Positions 1 to 7,715 of a stretch of DNA of 44,475 nucleotides are shown piece by piece. The notes beneath the pieces were generated by a model. The model was not told the DNA's origin and made no database searches. It was given only the letters and a program-made list of their open reading frames with translations. Within the stretch, counting starts at the first letter, position 1, and each line of letters starts with the position of its first letter. Source of the stretch: a virus. The stretch spans positions 1 through 44,475 of the IMG/VR virus record IMGVR_UViG_3300003873_000018; one strand, 5' to 3'. Both the position numbers and the translations under genes were made by a program.

Positions 1-842
1 TGAAAAATAAAATACTAAAATTATTGTTACTTATAGCAATAACATTAACATTAACAAACTGTAACGAAACGGTCCCGGCTGGGTATGTTGGTAAAATTAT
101 GGGTAAAAATGGATGGCAACCAGAAGTGTATCCTCCAAGTCGTGTATGGTTAGCAAACAATATTTGGAATATTAACCATGAAAAACTATTCTTAGTTCAA
201 ACGACAACTCAAAAGTTTGTTCAACCGATTAAGGTTCTTTTGAAAGATAAATTGACATTAAATGCTGAAGTTGTATTCCGTGGAAGAATTACTCAAAATA
301 AAAAAATTCTAAATGCGTTGTTTAATGATATGCCAATGAATGATAATGTAGTTCAAACAGAAGAAGTTTATAATACCTATGGAAAGATGATTGTATTGAA
401 TACAGCGAGGGATGTAATTTCACAATATACAGTGGATGATGTTAATAAAAATTACGAGAGAATTACAGTTGAACTATATCAAGCATTAGTGCCTAAATTA
501 AAAGGTCTTCCTATCGATATCAGTGATGTGACTATCGGTCATATTGAATATCCTAAAATCGTAACAGAAGCTATTGAAAAGGCTAAACAAAGACAAATGG
601 CTATTCAACAAGAAAAAGCACAAGTTCAAATTGAAGTTACTAGAGCTAAAGGGCGTGAGCAAGTAGCGTTAGCTAACTATAAAGTTAAAATGTTAGAAGC
701 TAAACAAATTCGTGATTTCAATAAAATGATTGCTTCTGGTTTAACACCAAGTCTTATCGAATTGAAGAAAATTGAAAAATGGGACGGGAAACTTCCTGCT
801 ACTGTTGTTGGAAAAGATACCTCCTTAATGATTTCAAAATGA
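1..842 (+). CDS. SPFH/band-7 (prohibitin-like) lipoprotein, start codon cut by window edge
   Basis: The window opens with TG, which is the end of an ATG whose A lies just outside. Reading from there gives MKNKILKLL followed by a hydrophobic stretch and a lipobox LTNC, with Cys21 as the lipidated residue, so the protein is probably anchored in a membrane. An internal ATG at 24 would destroy this signal peptide. The mature protein starts with VPAGYVGKI, typical of SPFH/band-7 proteins, and has a long charged helix (about residues 195-245, rich in Ala, Lys, Gln and Glu) as in prohibitin and HflK/HflC. Such proteins form membrane rings and can regulate the FtsH protease; a role in lysis timing or exclusion of other phages is inference. 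CGT arginine codons are more common here than in the small genes downstream. A hairpin terminator follows. Confidence 0.75.
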   Translation, partial: KNKILKLLLLIAITLTLTNCNETVPAGYVGKIMGKNGWQPEVYPPSRVWLANNIWNINHEKLFLVQTTTQKFVQPIKVLLKDKLTLNAEVVFRGRITQNKKILNALFNDMPMNDNVVQTEEVYNTYGKMIVLNTARDVISQYTVDDVNKNYERITVELYQALVPKLKGLPIDISDVTIGHIEYPKIVTEAIEKAKQRQMAIQQEKAQVQIEVTRAKGREQVALANYKVKMLEAKQIRDFNKMIASGLTPSLIELKKIEKWDGKLPATVVGKDTSLMISK

Positions 843-845
843 TTT

Positions 846-873
846 ATAAGATCCGCTTCGTGGATCTTATTAA
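846..873 (+). terminator. Hairpin terminator after the SPFH lipoprotein gene
   Basis: Perfect 9-base-pair stem ATAAGATCC / GGATCTTAT (846-854 and 862-870) with a 7-base loop GCTTCGT, directly after the stop at 842. The T tract behind it is weak. It separates the lipoprotein gene from the late promoter at 879. Confidence 0.65.
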
Positions 874-878
874 GTTAT

Positions 879-886
879 TATAAATA
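879..886 (+). promoter_or_regulatory. T4-type late promoter (TATAAATA) before gene 901
   Basis: Exact TATAAATA box ending 14 bases before the ATG at 901, the T4 late consensus read by gp55-type late sigma factors. It sits between a terminator and a gene with a capsid-targeting-like N-terminus. Confidence 0.7.
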
Positions 887-900
887 CTAAAAGGTATTAT

Positions 901-1347
901 ATGAAAAAATTTAAAGATTTTCTCAATGAAAATACAGAAATAGTAGTAAATAATATTAGAATTATTAAAAATTCATTTAAAAATGTGTATATTATAAATT
1001 ATGATGATATTGAAAGAACCGATGGATCTGGAGCATATAGAAAAGGAACACCATTATCCTTTGAGGTAGAAAGATATAAAGATGATTTTAATATTAATAT
1101 TCTGCATCTTAAAAAATCAGATTTTCCATTGATGATAGATGTTAAAACTCATGATGTTAAAAAAGTTAAGATACTAGAGGAATATGACGACTTTGATATT
1201 GTTAAATATCCTAAACTACCTAGAAATTATGTTATGTTATATTTTTTTAATGATAATATTTCATTTTTAATACATAAGGATGATATTGATTCATTCTTAG
1301 ACCTATCTACAAGAGAACAAAATAAAGTAATGGATACCTCGGAATAA
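901..1347 (+). CDS. Unknown 148-residue protein; candidate internal head protein
   Basis: Not recognised by function. The N-terminus MKKFKDFLNE resembles the capsid-targeting peptide of T4 internal proteins (IPI-IPIII, Alt), which starts MKTYQEFIAE and is cleaved after Glu by the gp21 protease; here cleavage after Glu10 would be expected. An exact TATAAATA late promoter lies 14 bases upstream, so the gene is probably expressed with the head genes. The rest is mixed alpha/beta and acidic, with no membrane segment. Packaging in the head and injection into the host is inference from the N-terminus and promoter together. Confidence 0.6.
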   Translation: MKKFKDFLNENTEIVVNNIRIIKNSFKNVYIINYDDIERTDGSGAYRKGTPLSFEVERYKDDFNINILHLKKSDFPLMIDVKTHDVKKVKILEEYDDFDIVKYPKLPRNYVMLYFFNDNISFLIHKDDIDSFLDLSTREQNKVMDTSE

Positions 1348-1382
1348 AATAGTTTTTACGATGATTCATATTTTAATCTAGA

Positions 1383-1405
1383 TTTAATCTTCATTACATT
1401 ATAAT
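1383..1405 (+). promoter_or_regulatory. Early sigma-70-type promoter before gene 1435
   Basis: TTTAATCTTC at 1383 and TATAAT at 1400-1405, 17 bases apart, followed by the shared leader ATTATATAAAGAG and the ribosome site AAAGGATAG. A near-palindrome AATCTAGATT lies just upstream. Confidence 0.65.
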
Positions 1406-1434
1406 ATATTATATAAAGAGAAAAGGATAGAAGG

Positions 1435-2121
1435 ATGACTAAAGAAGAACTTAAAGCTTTTAAAAAAGATCTTACTCAAAGACAAAACAAGCTTCAAAAA
1501 GAATCTGATAAAATGTTTAGAAAATTAGAAGATAGATTAAAAGAAATTAAAGAAGAAGCTTCTGATAGCCAGTCAAAAATACTTTTTAGTATTTTATTAA
1601 GTAGATTACAATTTGAAAATCGTTATACTAATACAATGCTAGAAAATATATATTCAGTTGAAAATGAGGCTCTTAAATACGATTTATTAAGAATCTGGAA
1701 CACATTTTATCCAGTTGTTTTAGAAATTAGAAAAGATACAAAACTTTATGAAGCCGAAAGAGAAAGATTAGGATATATCTCAGCTATTACAAAAACTCTT
1801 AATAGATATGAAACTACAGATAAAGAGTTTCAAGATTTTTTATTTTCACTAGAAAATTGGAAACCAGCAGAGATTGAAAATGGTATCCTTTATGTAAATG
1901 GTAAAGAAATTGAAAATGGTACTGTATGTGGTGTTAAAATAGGTTCTGGCAATAGAATTCATTTAATGGAAGTGAAAATTTCTAAAAGATTAAATGAAAA
2001 AACAAATGTAGAAGAAGATGTTATTACTGTATATAACGGTACAAGATGGTATAATTCAGATATAGTAATTATAGACAATGAAGAAAATATACCAAAATCT
2101 ATTTTAAGTAAAATTATATAA
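1435..2121 (+). CDS. Unknown protein with N-terminal coiled coil
   Basis: A 228-residue protein of unknown function. Residues 1-60 are a highly charged Lys/Glu-rich helix of coiled-coil character, residues 60-130 look helical, and the C-terminal third (from about 140) changes to a beta-rich segment with repeated Gly and Val (NGILYVNGKEIENGTVCGVK). It opens an early operon behind a consensus promoter cassette and is followed after 13 bases by the next gene. Confidence 0.6.
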   Translation: MTKEELKAFKKDLTQRQNKLQKESDKMFRKLEDRLKEIKEEASDSQSKILFSILLSRLQFENRYTNTMLENIYSVENEALKYDLLRIWNTFYPVVLEIRKDTKLYEAERERLGYISAITKTLNRYETTDKEFQDFLFSLENWKPAEIENGILYVNGKEIENGTVCGVKIGSGNRIHLMEVKISKRLNEKTNVEEDVITVYNGTRWYNSDIVIIDNEENIPKSILSKII

Positions 2122-2134
2122 AGGATTAAAATAA

Positions 2135-2350
2135 ATGACAAAACATAAATTAATAAAAGCACTACTTATTATAGAGAAATATAACTCAGATTTTAGTACT
2201 CATTGTGAGCACGATATTATGTTTATATGTGGTGTAGAACCTGAGGAGGTTTCTGAGGAGGATCGATTAATACTAGACGAATGTGGATTTTTCATAGACG
2301 ACGAATATGGAGAAGAAACATTTCAATCTTTTAAATGGGGTAGTTGCTAA
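2135..2350 (+). CDS. Small acidic protein of unknown function
   Basis: Seventy-one residues, strongly acidic (EPEEVSEEDRLILDE), with several Cys and His residues (residues 22-31 contain CEHDIMFICG) but no clear metal site. AAGGATTAAA lies before the ATG, 13 bases after the previous stop, so it belongs to the operon started at 1400. Small acidic early phage proteins are often host-takeover factors or DNA mimics, but nothing here proves that. Confidence 0.5.
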   Translation: MTKHKLIKALLIIEKYNSDFSTHCEHDIMFICGVEPEEVSEEDRLILDECGFFIDDEYGEETFQSFKWGSC

Positions 2351-2377
2351 TAAACAATTATCTAATAAAGGAAAAAT

Positions 2378-2605
2378 ATGCAGTTATTTCCAGAATTTAA
2401 AACTTGGACAATATCGTTTGAAGATACGGATACCTTTAATAAAATATTAGATATCGGTTTAGATATTTTATTTGAATCGGGTGTAGTTGATATAGGTCAC
2501 TCTGATATGATTTTAATTTTTGATGATATAGACAAATTTGAAAAATTTAAAAATATTCTAACTGAAAAGAAAATAAAATTTATTGATGATATCAGGATTA
2601 TATGA
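2378..2605 (+). CDS. Small acidic protein of unknown function
   Basis: Seventy-five residues, alternating hydrophobic and acidic (LFPEFKTWTISFEDTDTF at the start, FDDIDKFEKF later), probably a small alpha/beta fold. AAAGGAAAA precedes the ATG. The stop overlaps the start of the next gene in an ATGA arrangement, so the two are probably translationally coupled. The end, DDIRII, is only a weak version of the shared C-terminal peptide seen in other small genes. Confidence 0.5.
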   Translation: MQLFPEFKTWTISFEDTDTFNKILDIGLDILFESGVVDIGHSDMILIFDDIDKFEKFKNILTEKKIKFIDDIRII

Positions 2606-2928
2606 TGAGATATAAACAAAGCATTAAGGAATATACCTCTGTAGATGTAGACGAAAAAAATATTATATTAAAAGATCCTCAGGAAAAGTTAAATAAACAC
2701 TGTGTAAGAATTATTGGAGAAGATCCAGATAATCCTGATAATGTTATAGTTTCACAAATGAAATTATACTCTATTAATAAGAATGAGATTTTAGATGAGG
2801 ATATCGCAGTAGAGACTATTATTCTAGATGATCTAAAAAATAAAAGAAAAATGAGAAGAAAGTTTATTCATCAATATTCTCAGATAATAGAAAAGATAGA
2901 ACAAAAATTTCCACAATATTTTATTTGA
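2602..2928 (+). CDS. Small protein with C-terminal FPQYFI tag
   Basis: A 108-residue protein of unknown function, overlapping the previous gene by four bases. The centre is acidic (EDPDNPDNV), and the end is an amphipathic helix followed by KFPQYFI at the very last residue, the shared C-terminal peptide of this phage. The N-terminus MMRYKQSIKEYTSVD is loosely like the capsid-targeting peptides, but there is no late promoter. It closes the first early operon; a new promoter starts right after its stop. Confidence 0.55.
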   Translation: MMRYKQSIKEYTSVDVDEKNIILKDPQEKLNKHCVRIIGEDPDNPDNVIVSQMKLYSINKNEILDEDIAVETIILDDLKNKRKMRRKFIHQYSQIIEKIEQKFPQYFI

Positions 2929-2930
2929 TA

Positions 2931-2952
2931 TTAAGGTTTATTTTACTATAAT
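2931..2952 (+). promoter_or_regulatory. Early promoter before gene 2985
   Basis: TTAAGGTTTA at 2931 and TATAAT at 2947-2952, with the leader diverging from the common cassette after ATATAGTAAATAAAG; TAGGAGAAT serves as the ribosome site. Confidence 0.55.
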
Positions 2953-2984
2953 ATAGTAAATAAAGTGTTTAGCTAGGAGAATAT

Positions 2985-3203
2985 ATGATTTATGTTACAC
3001 TAACAGTATTAGTATTTTTAGTAGGTGTTATACCTTTTATAAAATATTATAAAGAAGAAGATGAGAGAGAATTCAGATCTCCTGTAGATTTAGATTTCTA
3101 TATATTACATATTATTTTATGGTTTACTTTAAGTATTGCATTTCCATTTACTTTAGTAGTTATATTAATCATTTATCTTTGTAAAAGTAAATTTTGTAAA
3201 TAA
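2985..3203 (+). CDS. Small membrane protein, two transmembrane segments
   Basis: Seventy-two residues with hydrophobic segments at about 2-20 and 40-67 separated by a charged loop (KYYKEEDEREFRSP), ending in a short basic tail with two Cys. It fits a two-pass inner-membrane protein. It is first in an operon with the conserved phage gene 3216. Function unknown. Confidence 0.55.
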   Translation: MIYVTLTVLVFLVGVIPFIKYYKEEDEREFRSPVDLDFYILHIILWFTLSIAFPFTLVVILIIYLCKSKFCK

Positions 3204-3215
3204 TAGGAGTATAAA

Positions 3216-3647
3216 ATGAAAAAACCAGAAAATTATTATGGCTTTGCTTTTAGTGACTGTAAGGATGGATATAATAAAAAATATCTTAAGTCTAAAAAAG
3301 GCAAAAAAGATATTAAGAAATGTAAAAAACGTCAAAAGAGACTACGAAAACAGCTTAAGAAAACCGGAATAGATGAATCAGAAACATGGAGTCTTGATTA
3401 TACCTTTTCGAATTATATTCTTCCAAGACTGAAAATTTTTAAAGAAACTAAAATGGGATATCCATCTAACATAACAGAGGAAGAGTGGAATAAAATTTTA
3501 GACAAAATGATTTTTTCTTTTGAACAAACATTAGTTGATTATGATGGGTATAAAGATAATAATAAAGAAGAAATGAAAAAATATTATAAAAAAGTTCAAA
3601 AAGGTTTCTCGCTTTTTGGTGAGTATTATATGAATCTTTGGAGCTAA
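3216..3647 (+). CDS. Conserved phage protein of unknown function
   Basis: A 143-residue protein with a very basic N-terminal third (residues 20-50 are mostly Lys and Arg) and a helical C-terminal part with the stretches TWSLDYTFSNYILPRLKIFK and EEWNKILDKMIFSFE. I recall the pattern (LDYT..ILPRLK.FK, then W..ILDKMI.aF) from hypothetical proteins of unrelated phages of other hosts, so this looks like a widely shared phage family without known role. TAGGAGTATAAA is a good ribosome site. Confidence 0.6.
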   Translation: MKKPENYYGFAFSDCKDGYNKKYLKSKKGKKDIKKCKKRQKRLRKQLKKTGIDESETWSLDYTFSNYILPRLKIFKETKMGYPSNITEEEWNKILDKMIFSFEQTLVDYDGYKDNNKEEMKKYYKKVQKGFSLFGEYYMNLWS

Positions 3648-3665
3648 ATTATTGAAGGAAGTAGA

Positions 3666-4589
3666 GTGGAACTAGAATTAATAGAAGATGATATAGTACC
3701 AAAGAGATTCACTAATGAAGATATTATTAATCTATTAAAAGAAAATATTTTTATAGATGATTTAACCTTTTATATCTTAGGTGGTAGTCAATATAATATT
3801 AATCTTAAAGGATATACTTCAGAATATTATGATATAGATATTTTCTTTAAAAAACAGGGAGATTTTGATTTAATGAAGTCGAGATTACAGGAAACTATTA
3901 GTAAAGAAGTATATAAAGATACTCTATCTAAATCTACTTTAGAGGTTGAGGATAGTGAAGGTACTGTATATAATTTCGATTTAAGAGGTTTACATCTTCA
4001 ACTAATTGGATCTTTATTTGGAGATATTAGTTATCAATTTGATAGATTCGATCTCAATAAATCTAAAATTGGAGTAGAATTTAGAAAAGGTGAAGTTATA
4101 GAACATGTTCATGATAGTTTTAATTTACCTTTAACTATATCTTTTAAAAATTTTAATATAGATACATTTAATAGATATATTAAATATATAATGCGATATC
4201 ATTCTAATGATGATTTAGATTACAAAAAGGATTATATATCTATTACTAATCACGAAAAATATCAAATTAAAAAAGCTTTCGATTACCTACTAGAGCGAAA
4301 AGATGAAATAATTGAAAATAAATTATATAAAGAATCTGTAGGTGTGACGGGAATAAGAGTTCTTCAAAGGACAATTTATACTATTCAAAGATATGATAAT
4401 ATTGTAGAAATTCTATTAGATGTAGTTCAAGATTTAAATATCTTAAAAGAAATAATGAAGGATAAAGAAGTATCTCTTGTAAAGATATATAAAGGATTAC
4501 ATCATGATAGAATTTTTACTCTGTATCGAGAACTTCACTATAAAGTATCTCCAGAATATAAATTAAAAAATCCTCATCTTTTTATATAA
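3666..4589 (+). CDS. Nucleotidyltransferase-fold protein with C-terminal NPHLFI tag (GTG start)
   Basis: Begins at GTG after GAAGGAAG. Residues 36-60 read FYILGGSQYN then YYDIDIFF: a GG[S/T] loop followed about 15 residues later by D56-x-D58, the signature of the DNA polymerase beta/poly(A) polymerase nucleotidyltransferase superfamily. A further stretch (residues 111-130, LQLIGSLFGD and FDRFDL) resembles a motif in other phage proteins of this kind. The C-terminal half is helical. The substrate is unknown; transfer of a nucleotide to RNA, tRNA ends or protein are all possible. It ends in KNPHLFI, a version of the shared C-terminal peptide, and is the largest protein carrying it. Confidence 0.6.
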   Translation: MELELIEDDIVPKRFTNEDIINLLKENIFIDDLTFYILGGSQYNINLKGYTSEYYDIDIFFKKQGDFDLMKSRLQETISKEVYKDTLSKSTLEVEDSEGTVYNFDLRGLHLQLIGSLFGDISYQFDRFDLNKSKIGVEFRKGEVIEHVHDSFNLPLTISFKNFNIDTFNRYIKYIMRYHSNDDLDYKKDYISITNHEKYQIKKAFDYLLERKDEIIENKLYKESVGVTGIRVLQRTIYTIQRYDNIVEILLDVVQDLNILKEIMKDKEVSLVKIYKGLHHDRIFTLYRELHYKVSPEYKLKNPHLFI

Positions 4590-4591
4590 TT

Positions 4592-4792
4592 ATGAAAATT
4601 TTAGTTATTTCGAGACCACCAGATATTAAGATAAAAAATTTCGACCTATACCTAAATCATTATGAAATTAATAATGAAAAATATAAACATAAATTTAAAG
4701 AGTGTTTAAAGGATATGAAGGGTTATAGATTTTTAGATTTAAAAGATCATATAATAATTTATATTTTTTATGAGGATGATATAATTAAATAG
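4592..4792 (+). CDS. Small protein of unknown function
   Basis: Sixty-six residues, starting two bases after the previous stop, so probably translated by coupling because the region just upstream has no clear Shine-Dalgarno sequence. Rich in Lys, Tyr, Ile and Asp, with no recognisable motif or membrane span. The acidic end YEDDIIK lacks the shared tag. Confidence 0.45.
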   Translation: MKILVISRPPDIKIKNFDLYLNHYEINNEKYKHKFKECLKDMKGYRFLDLKDHIIIYIFYEDDIIK

Positions 4793-4800
4793 GAATAAAG

Positions 4801-5046
4801 ATGTATTGGTATGACAAATATAAAAATATTACTGAAACTGGAAATTTTATATTAGATAAGAAGGAAAATATTTTATATAATGAATATCTTAAAGTAGTGA
4901 TAAATAGTAAGAAAGTATTGAATTCATTCTACTATATTAAGATTAATAATGAATTTAAGCGAGTATATTCTAGGGATATAGGTAGAAAATTCTCCTTTCT
5001 TAATTTAAGGGATGCTAAAGAAAAATTTCCTCAGTATTTTATCTGA
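4801..5046 (+). CDS. Small protein with C-terminal FPQYFI tag
   Basis: Eighty-one residues, mostly beta-like and basic, ending LRDAKEKFPQYFI, the same last six residues as the product of 2602-2928, though the rest of the two proteins is unrelated by eye and the codons of the tag differ. TAGGAATAAAG precedes the ATG. A consensus promoter cassette begins within a few bases of the stop. Confidence 0.55.
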   Translation: MYWYDKYKNITETGNFILDKKENILYNEYLKVVINSKKVLNSFYYIKINNEFKRVYSRDIGRKFSFLNLRDAKEKFPQYFI

Positions 5047-5047
5047 T

Positions 5048-5070
5048 TTTAAGTTTTATTATACTATAAT
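5048..5070 (+). promoter_or_regulatory. Early sigma-70-type promoter before gene 5100 (best consensus match)
   Basis: TTTAAGTTTT at 5048-5057 equals the published Campylobacter jejuni upstream box (TTTAAGTnTT), and TATAAT lies at 5065-5070. The leader ATATTATATAAAGAG and AAAAGGATAGAAAG before the ATG are the common cassette. Confidence 0.75.
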
Positions 5071-5099
5071 ATATTATATAAAGAGAAAAGGATAGAAAG

Positions 5100-5408
5100 A
5101 TGAAAAACTATTTAGAAAATTTAAAAATAGTTAAAGATGTTACCAGTTCTAATAAAATTGAATTAGAATTTTACGACTCTCCAGAAGATCATTACTTTAT
5201 TGATGCTGAAATAGAATACTGTGGTAAAAAATATTATATATCTACAGGATTCTTTAGTGGTGGATTTGACTGTAGCGTTGAAATTGACGAGTTCAATGAA
5301 GAACATAATAAAATTATGCGCTGTAGCTATATTGAGATTGAAAACTATCTCGACTTAAGAGAGGCTTTAGACTTAGCTCTTAATAAAATTATAACAGATG
5401 AGAAGTAA
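5100..5408 (+). CDS. Unknown 102-residue protein
   Basis: Acidic protein with a predicted beta-rich centre (DAEIEYCGKKYYISTGFF, then GGFDCSVEID) and a C-terminal helix. Two Cys residues, no metal motif. First gene after a consensus early promoter; its TAA stop overlaps the next ATG (TAATG). Function unknown. Confidence 0.5.
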   Translation: MKNYLENLKIVKDVTSSNKIELEFYDSPEDHYFIDAEIEYCGKKYYISTGFFSGGFDCSVEIDEFNEEHNKIMRCSYIEIENYLDLREALDLALNKIITDEK

Positions 5409-5659
5409 TGAAGTTTTTAACACAAAATCAAGCAAGAAATTTATATAATAATGGGATGATTCTAGAAAATAGAAGAAATCAAGAATATGTGGTAATATTT
5501 AGTATATGTGGATTACATTTTACTAGTACAGATAGAAGAGCTAGGAAAAGAAAGAATTATAAATTAGATGATAAGTACTGGTGTATATATCCGGGAAATA
5601 TCTTTACTAAACTAAGAATGATATTTAGTGGACGAGTTAGAAAAATAAGGAAAGGATAG
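5408..5659 (+). CDS. Small basic protein of unknown function
   Basis: Eighty-three residues overlapping the previous gene by one base. It starts MKFLTQNQARNLYNNGMILE and is strongly basic from about residue 40 (RRARKRKNYK, later RVRKIRKG), which would suit nucleic-acid binding. It lies directly upstream of the RNA ligase gene (two bases between stop and ATG), so the two are probably made together; a functional link is inference. Confidence 0.5.
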   Translation: MKFLTQNQARNLYNNGMILENRRNQEYVVIFSICGLHFTSTDRRARKRKNYKLDDKYWCIYPGNIFTKLRMIFSGRVRKIRKG

Positions 5660-5661
5660 AA

Positions 5662-6855
5662 ATGGAATTTTACTTACCAACAAGATATGAATGTAGAGAA
5701 ATAGTAAAGCTTTCAGAGGCTTTTTACGTAACTGAAAGAGAAGTAAATGGCTTTAAAGTTGAAATGTATGACTATCGACTTGCGAGTATTGTAGATTTTA
5801 GAGATAATAAAGCTTTCGAATTAAGAGGTTTAACTTTTGTTTATAACCCAGATAACGGGGTTTGGGAGAGAAATCTTTTAATGGAAAAATTCTTCAATGT
5901 AAATCAAACAGAAGGTTGGATGTATGGAGACCTTAGAGATAAAAAAATCGTAAGAGTGCAAGATAAACTCGATGGTAGCATCATTTCATTTGTAAGATTT
6001 CCGGATGGTGTTATTAGACCTAAATCTAAAATGTCATTTGAATCAGAACAAGCATTAATGGCAAAAGAAATTTTTCTAAAAAATAAATGTTTGCGACAAT
6101 TTATAGTTGATTGTTTTACTGCAAATTTAACACCTATTTTTGAACTTGTATCGCCGTTCAGCCAAGTTGTTTTAGAATATTCTGAGTCAGAATTAGTTCT
6201 TTTACAAATTCGTAAAGAAGATGGAACATATTTTGATTCTAAAAAAATGAAAATATATGCCGATAATTATTGTATTGGTAACTCTTTACCTGTTTCTAAA
6301 GATTTTGATCTAAAAGAATTAGAAAAAGAGACAGATTTACTAGGTGAAAATAATATTTTAGGAACTTTATTATGGCACAAGAAAAATAATACAAACAATA
6401 TCGAAGGGTGGGTAATCACCTTTGAGGATGGTATGAAGGCAAAGGTAAAAACAGACCACTACCTACAACTTCATGGACTCATCGGGCCGGATGCTTTTAG
6501 AGAGAATTTACTTATCAAAACAATTCTTGACGGAAATATAGATGATGTTCTTGGTAATTTAACTCCAGGTCCTAAAAAAGATAGAATTCTCGAAATCGAA
6601 AAAATCGTAAATAAGAAATTCAATCATCTAGTAGTAGAATTTAAAATGTTAAGAGGAGAGTTCTATAATAAATATAATGAAAATCGTAAAGAATTTGCTC
6701 TAGATAATAGAAAACATCCATTATTTGGGATAGTAATGAAAAACTTACATGGTAAAATGTCTGAGGTTGAAAAAATTGCAGAAAATGCTATTACTGAATA
6801 TATTAGAAAACAAACAAATTCTTTAGGTAATGCTAGAGAGTGGTTAGAGGAATAA
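5662..6855 (+). CDS. rnlA: RNA ligase 1 (T4 Rnl1 family)
   Basis: ATP-dependent RNA ligase joining 5'-phosphate and 3'-hydroxyl RNA ends; in T4 it repairs tRNA cut by host anticodon nucleases. Motif I is KLDGS with Lys102 as the adenylated residue, and the T4-like context FELRGLTF (52-59), MEKFFNV (74-80) and SKMSFESEQALM follows. Later motifs include FELVSPFSQVVLEY, WVITFEDGMKAKVK (motifs IV/V) and a helical C-terminal domain. At 397 residues it is slightly longer than T4 Rnl1 (374). AAAGGATAGAA precedes the ATG. It suggests the host can carry tRNA-cutting defences. Confidence 0.9.
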   Translation: MEFYLPTRYECREIVKLSEAFYVTEREVNGFKVEMYDYRLASIVDFRDNKAFELRGLTFVYNPDNGVWERNLLMEKFFNVNQTEGWMYGDLRDKKIVRVQDKLDGSIISFVRFPDGVIRPKSKMSFESEQALMAKEIFLKNKCLRQFIVDCFTANLTPIFELVSPFSQVVLEYSESELVLLQIRKEDGTYFDSKKMKIYADNYCIGNSLPVSKDFDLKELEKETDLLGENNILGTLLWHKKNNTNNIEGWVITFEDGMKAKVKTDHYLQLHGLIGPDAFRENLLIKTILDGNIDDVLGNLTPGPKKDRILEIEKIVNKKFNHLVVEFKMLRGEFYNKYNENRKEFALDNRKHPLFGIVMKNLHGKMSEVEKIAENAITEYIRKQTNSLGNAREWLEE

Positions 6856-6856
6856 G

Positions 6857-6934
6857 ATGATAGATACTATTCTATTTAATTTATCGTTTTTTGGTATCAT
6901 ATTAATGATATTATATGCACTATATATGTATTAA
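6857..6934 (+). CDS. Possible 25-residue membrane peptide
   Basis: An ATG one base after the RNA ligase stop opens a 25-codon frame, MIDTILFNLSFFGIILMILY and five more residues, a single hydrophobic segment. It fills most of the gap before gene 6949, which has its own ribosome site. Too short for composition to prove coding, but the position and membrane character fit a small phage membrane protein. Confidence 0.4.
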   Translation: MIDTILFNLSFFGIILMILYALYMY

Positions 6935-6948
6935 AAATAGGAGTAATT

Positions 6949-7182
6949 ATGAAATATAATATTAAGAGGTATCTGATTTATCATCTAAGATGGCAGATCT
7001 CGGCGATAGTAATGATGGGTCCTATGATGATACTACAAGCATTTGGATTTCCTCTATGGTTAAATTTAAGTATAGGACAATTCATAGGAGCTATTATTTT
7101 TTATTATATAGATAAAAAGATTTTTTCGGGTAGGGAGGCTAAAGTGGTAGAAGAAGAATTTATTAGAGAAGGTAATTCTTAA
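6949..7182 (+). CDS. Small two-pass membrane protein
   Basis: Seventy-seven residues with a basic N-terminus (MKYNIKRYLIYHLRWQIS), hydrophobic segments at about 17-36 and 38-54, then YYIDKKIF and an acidic cytoplasmic tail. The layout LRWQ, proline break, IGAIIFYYIDKKIF is familiar from conserved small phage membrane proteins of unknown role. AATAGGAGTAATT is a good ribosome site. Confidence 0.6.
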   Translation: MKYNIKRYLIYHLRWQISAIVMMGPMMILQAFGFPLWLNLSIGQFIGAIIFYYIDKKIFSGREAKVVEEEFIREGNS

Positions 7183-7192
7183 ATTATTTACT

Positions 7193-7215
7193 TTTAAGCT
7201 TCTTTATAATATAAT
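7193..7215 (+). promoter_or_regulatory. Early promoter before gene 7245
   Basis: TTTAAGCTTC at 7193 and TATAAT at 7210-7215, the same 17-base spacing as the other cassettes, followed by the common leader and AAAAGGATAGAAAG. Confidence 0.7.
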
Positions 7216-7244
7216 ATATTATATAAAAAGAAAAGGATAGAAAG

Positions 7245-7424
7245 ATGTTAATAGCTAGATGTGAAGAGTATTCTAGAGGATTTAAGTTTAAATATACATA
7301 TATTCTTACAGATGAATCTGAGGAAAATATAGAGGAATTTAAGAAGGAACATCCAGATTGCACTTTTGAATCTATGGAAGATTATGGTACAACTCTAGTA
7401 GCAGTATCTGTTATAGAGGGTTAA
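7245..7424 (+). CDS. Short protein of unknown function (59 residues)
   Basis: Starts at the ATG placed exactly at the end of the promoter/ribosome-site cassette. The translation begins MLIARCEEYSRGFKFKYTYI and ends TTLVAVSVIEG, an apparently compact alpha/beta protein with an acidic middle. The position at the cassette makes it a convincing gene despite its size. One base separates its stop from the next ATG. Confidence 0.6.
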   Translation: MLIARCEEYSRGFKFKYTYILTDESEENIEEFKKEHPDCTFESMEDYGTTLVAVSVIEG

Positions 7425-7425
7425 A

Positions 7426-7668
7426 ATGGTTGTATTATATAAAAATTCTAACGAAAATAACGAGTTATATTATGCAGAACTATTGACTAGTCCAGAAAAT
7501 TTAGAAACTGCTGTATATATAGATGTAGGTGAAAATAAATCACTTAAAAGACCTCACACTCCTGACCGGAAACAGTCTCATATTAACTCAGTAATCATTG
7601 AGGATGTGGTATGTATATATAAAAATGAGGAGATTCTTAAACTTCATAGAGCTAATATGTTTATTTAA
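7426..7668 (+). CDS. Small protein of unknown function
   Basis: Eighty residues, beginning MVVLYKNSNENNELYYAELL, probably beta-rich. It is coupled to the previous gene. The end LHRANMFI is a degenerate form of the shared C-terminal peptide: final hydrophobic pair FI, but no proline. Confidence 0.5.
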   Translation: MVVLYKNSNENNELYYAELLTSPENLETAVYIDVGENKSLKRPHTPDRKQSHINSVIIEDVVCIYKNEEILKLHRANMFI

Positions 7669-7674
7669 GTTCTA

Positions 7675-7696
7675 TTTAAGTTTAAGAATATATAAT
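7675..7696 (+). promoter_or_regulatory. Early promoter before gene 7716
   Basis: TTTAAGTTTA at 7675 and TATAAT at 7691-7696, then AAAAGAGGAG before the ATG. The leader differs from the standard cassette. Confidence 0.6.
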
Positions 7697-7715
7697 TATA
7701 TTAATAAAAGAGGAG

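Noticed and set aside
5030-5075. FPQYFI being only a by-product of a conserved DNA element before promoters
   Set aside because: Codons differ between copies and several tagged genes (10807, 15056, 15537, 37773) have no early promoter behind them.
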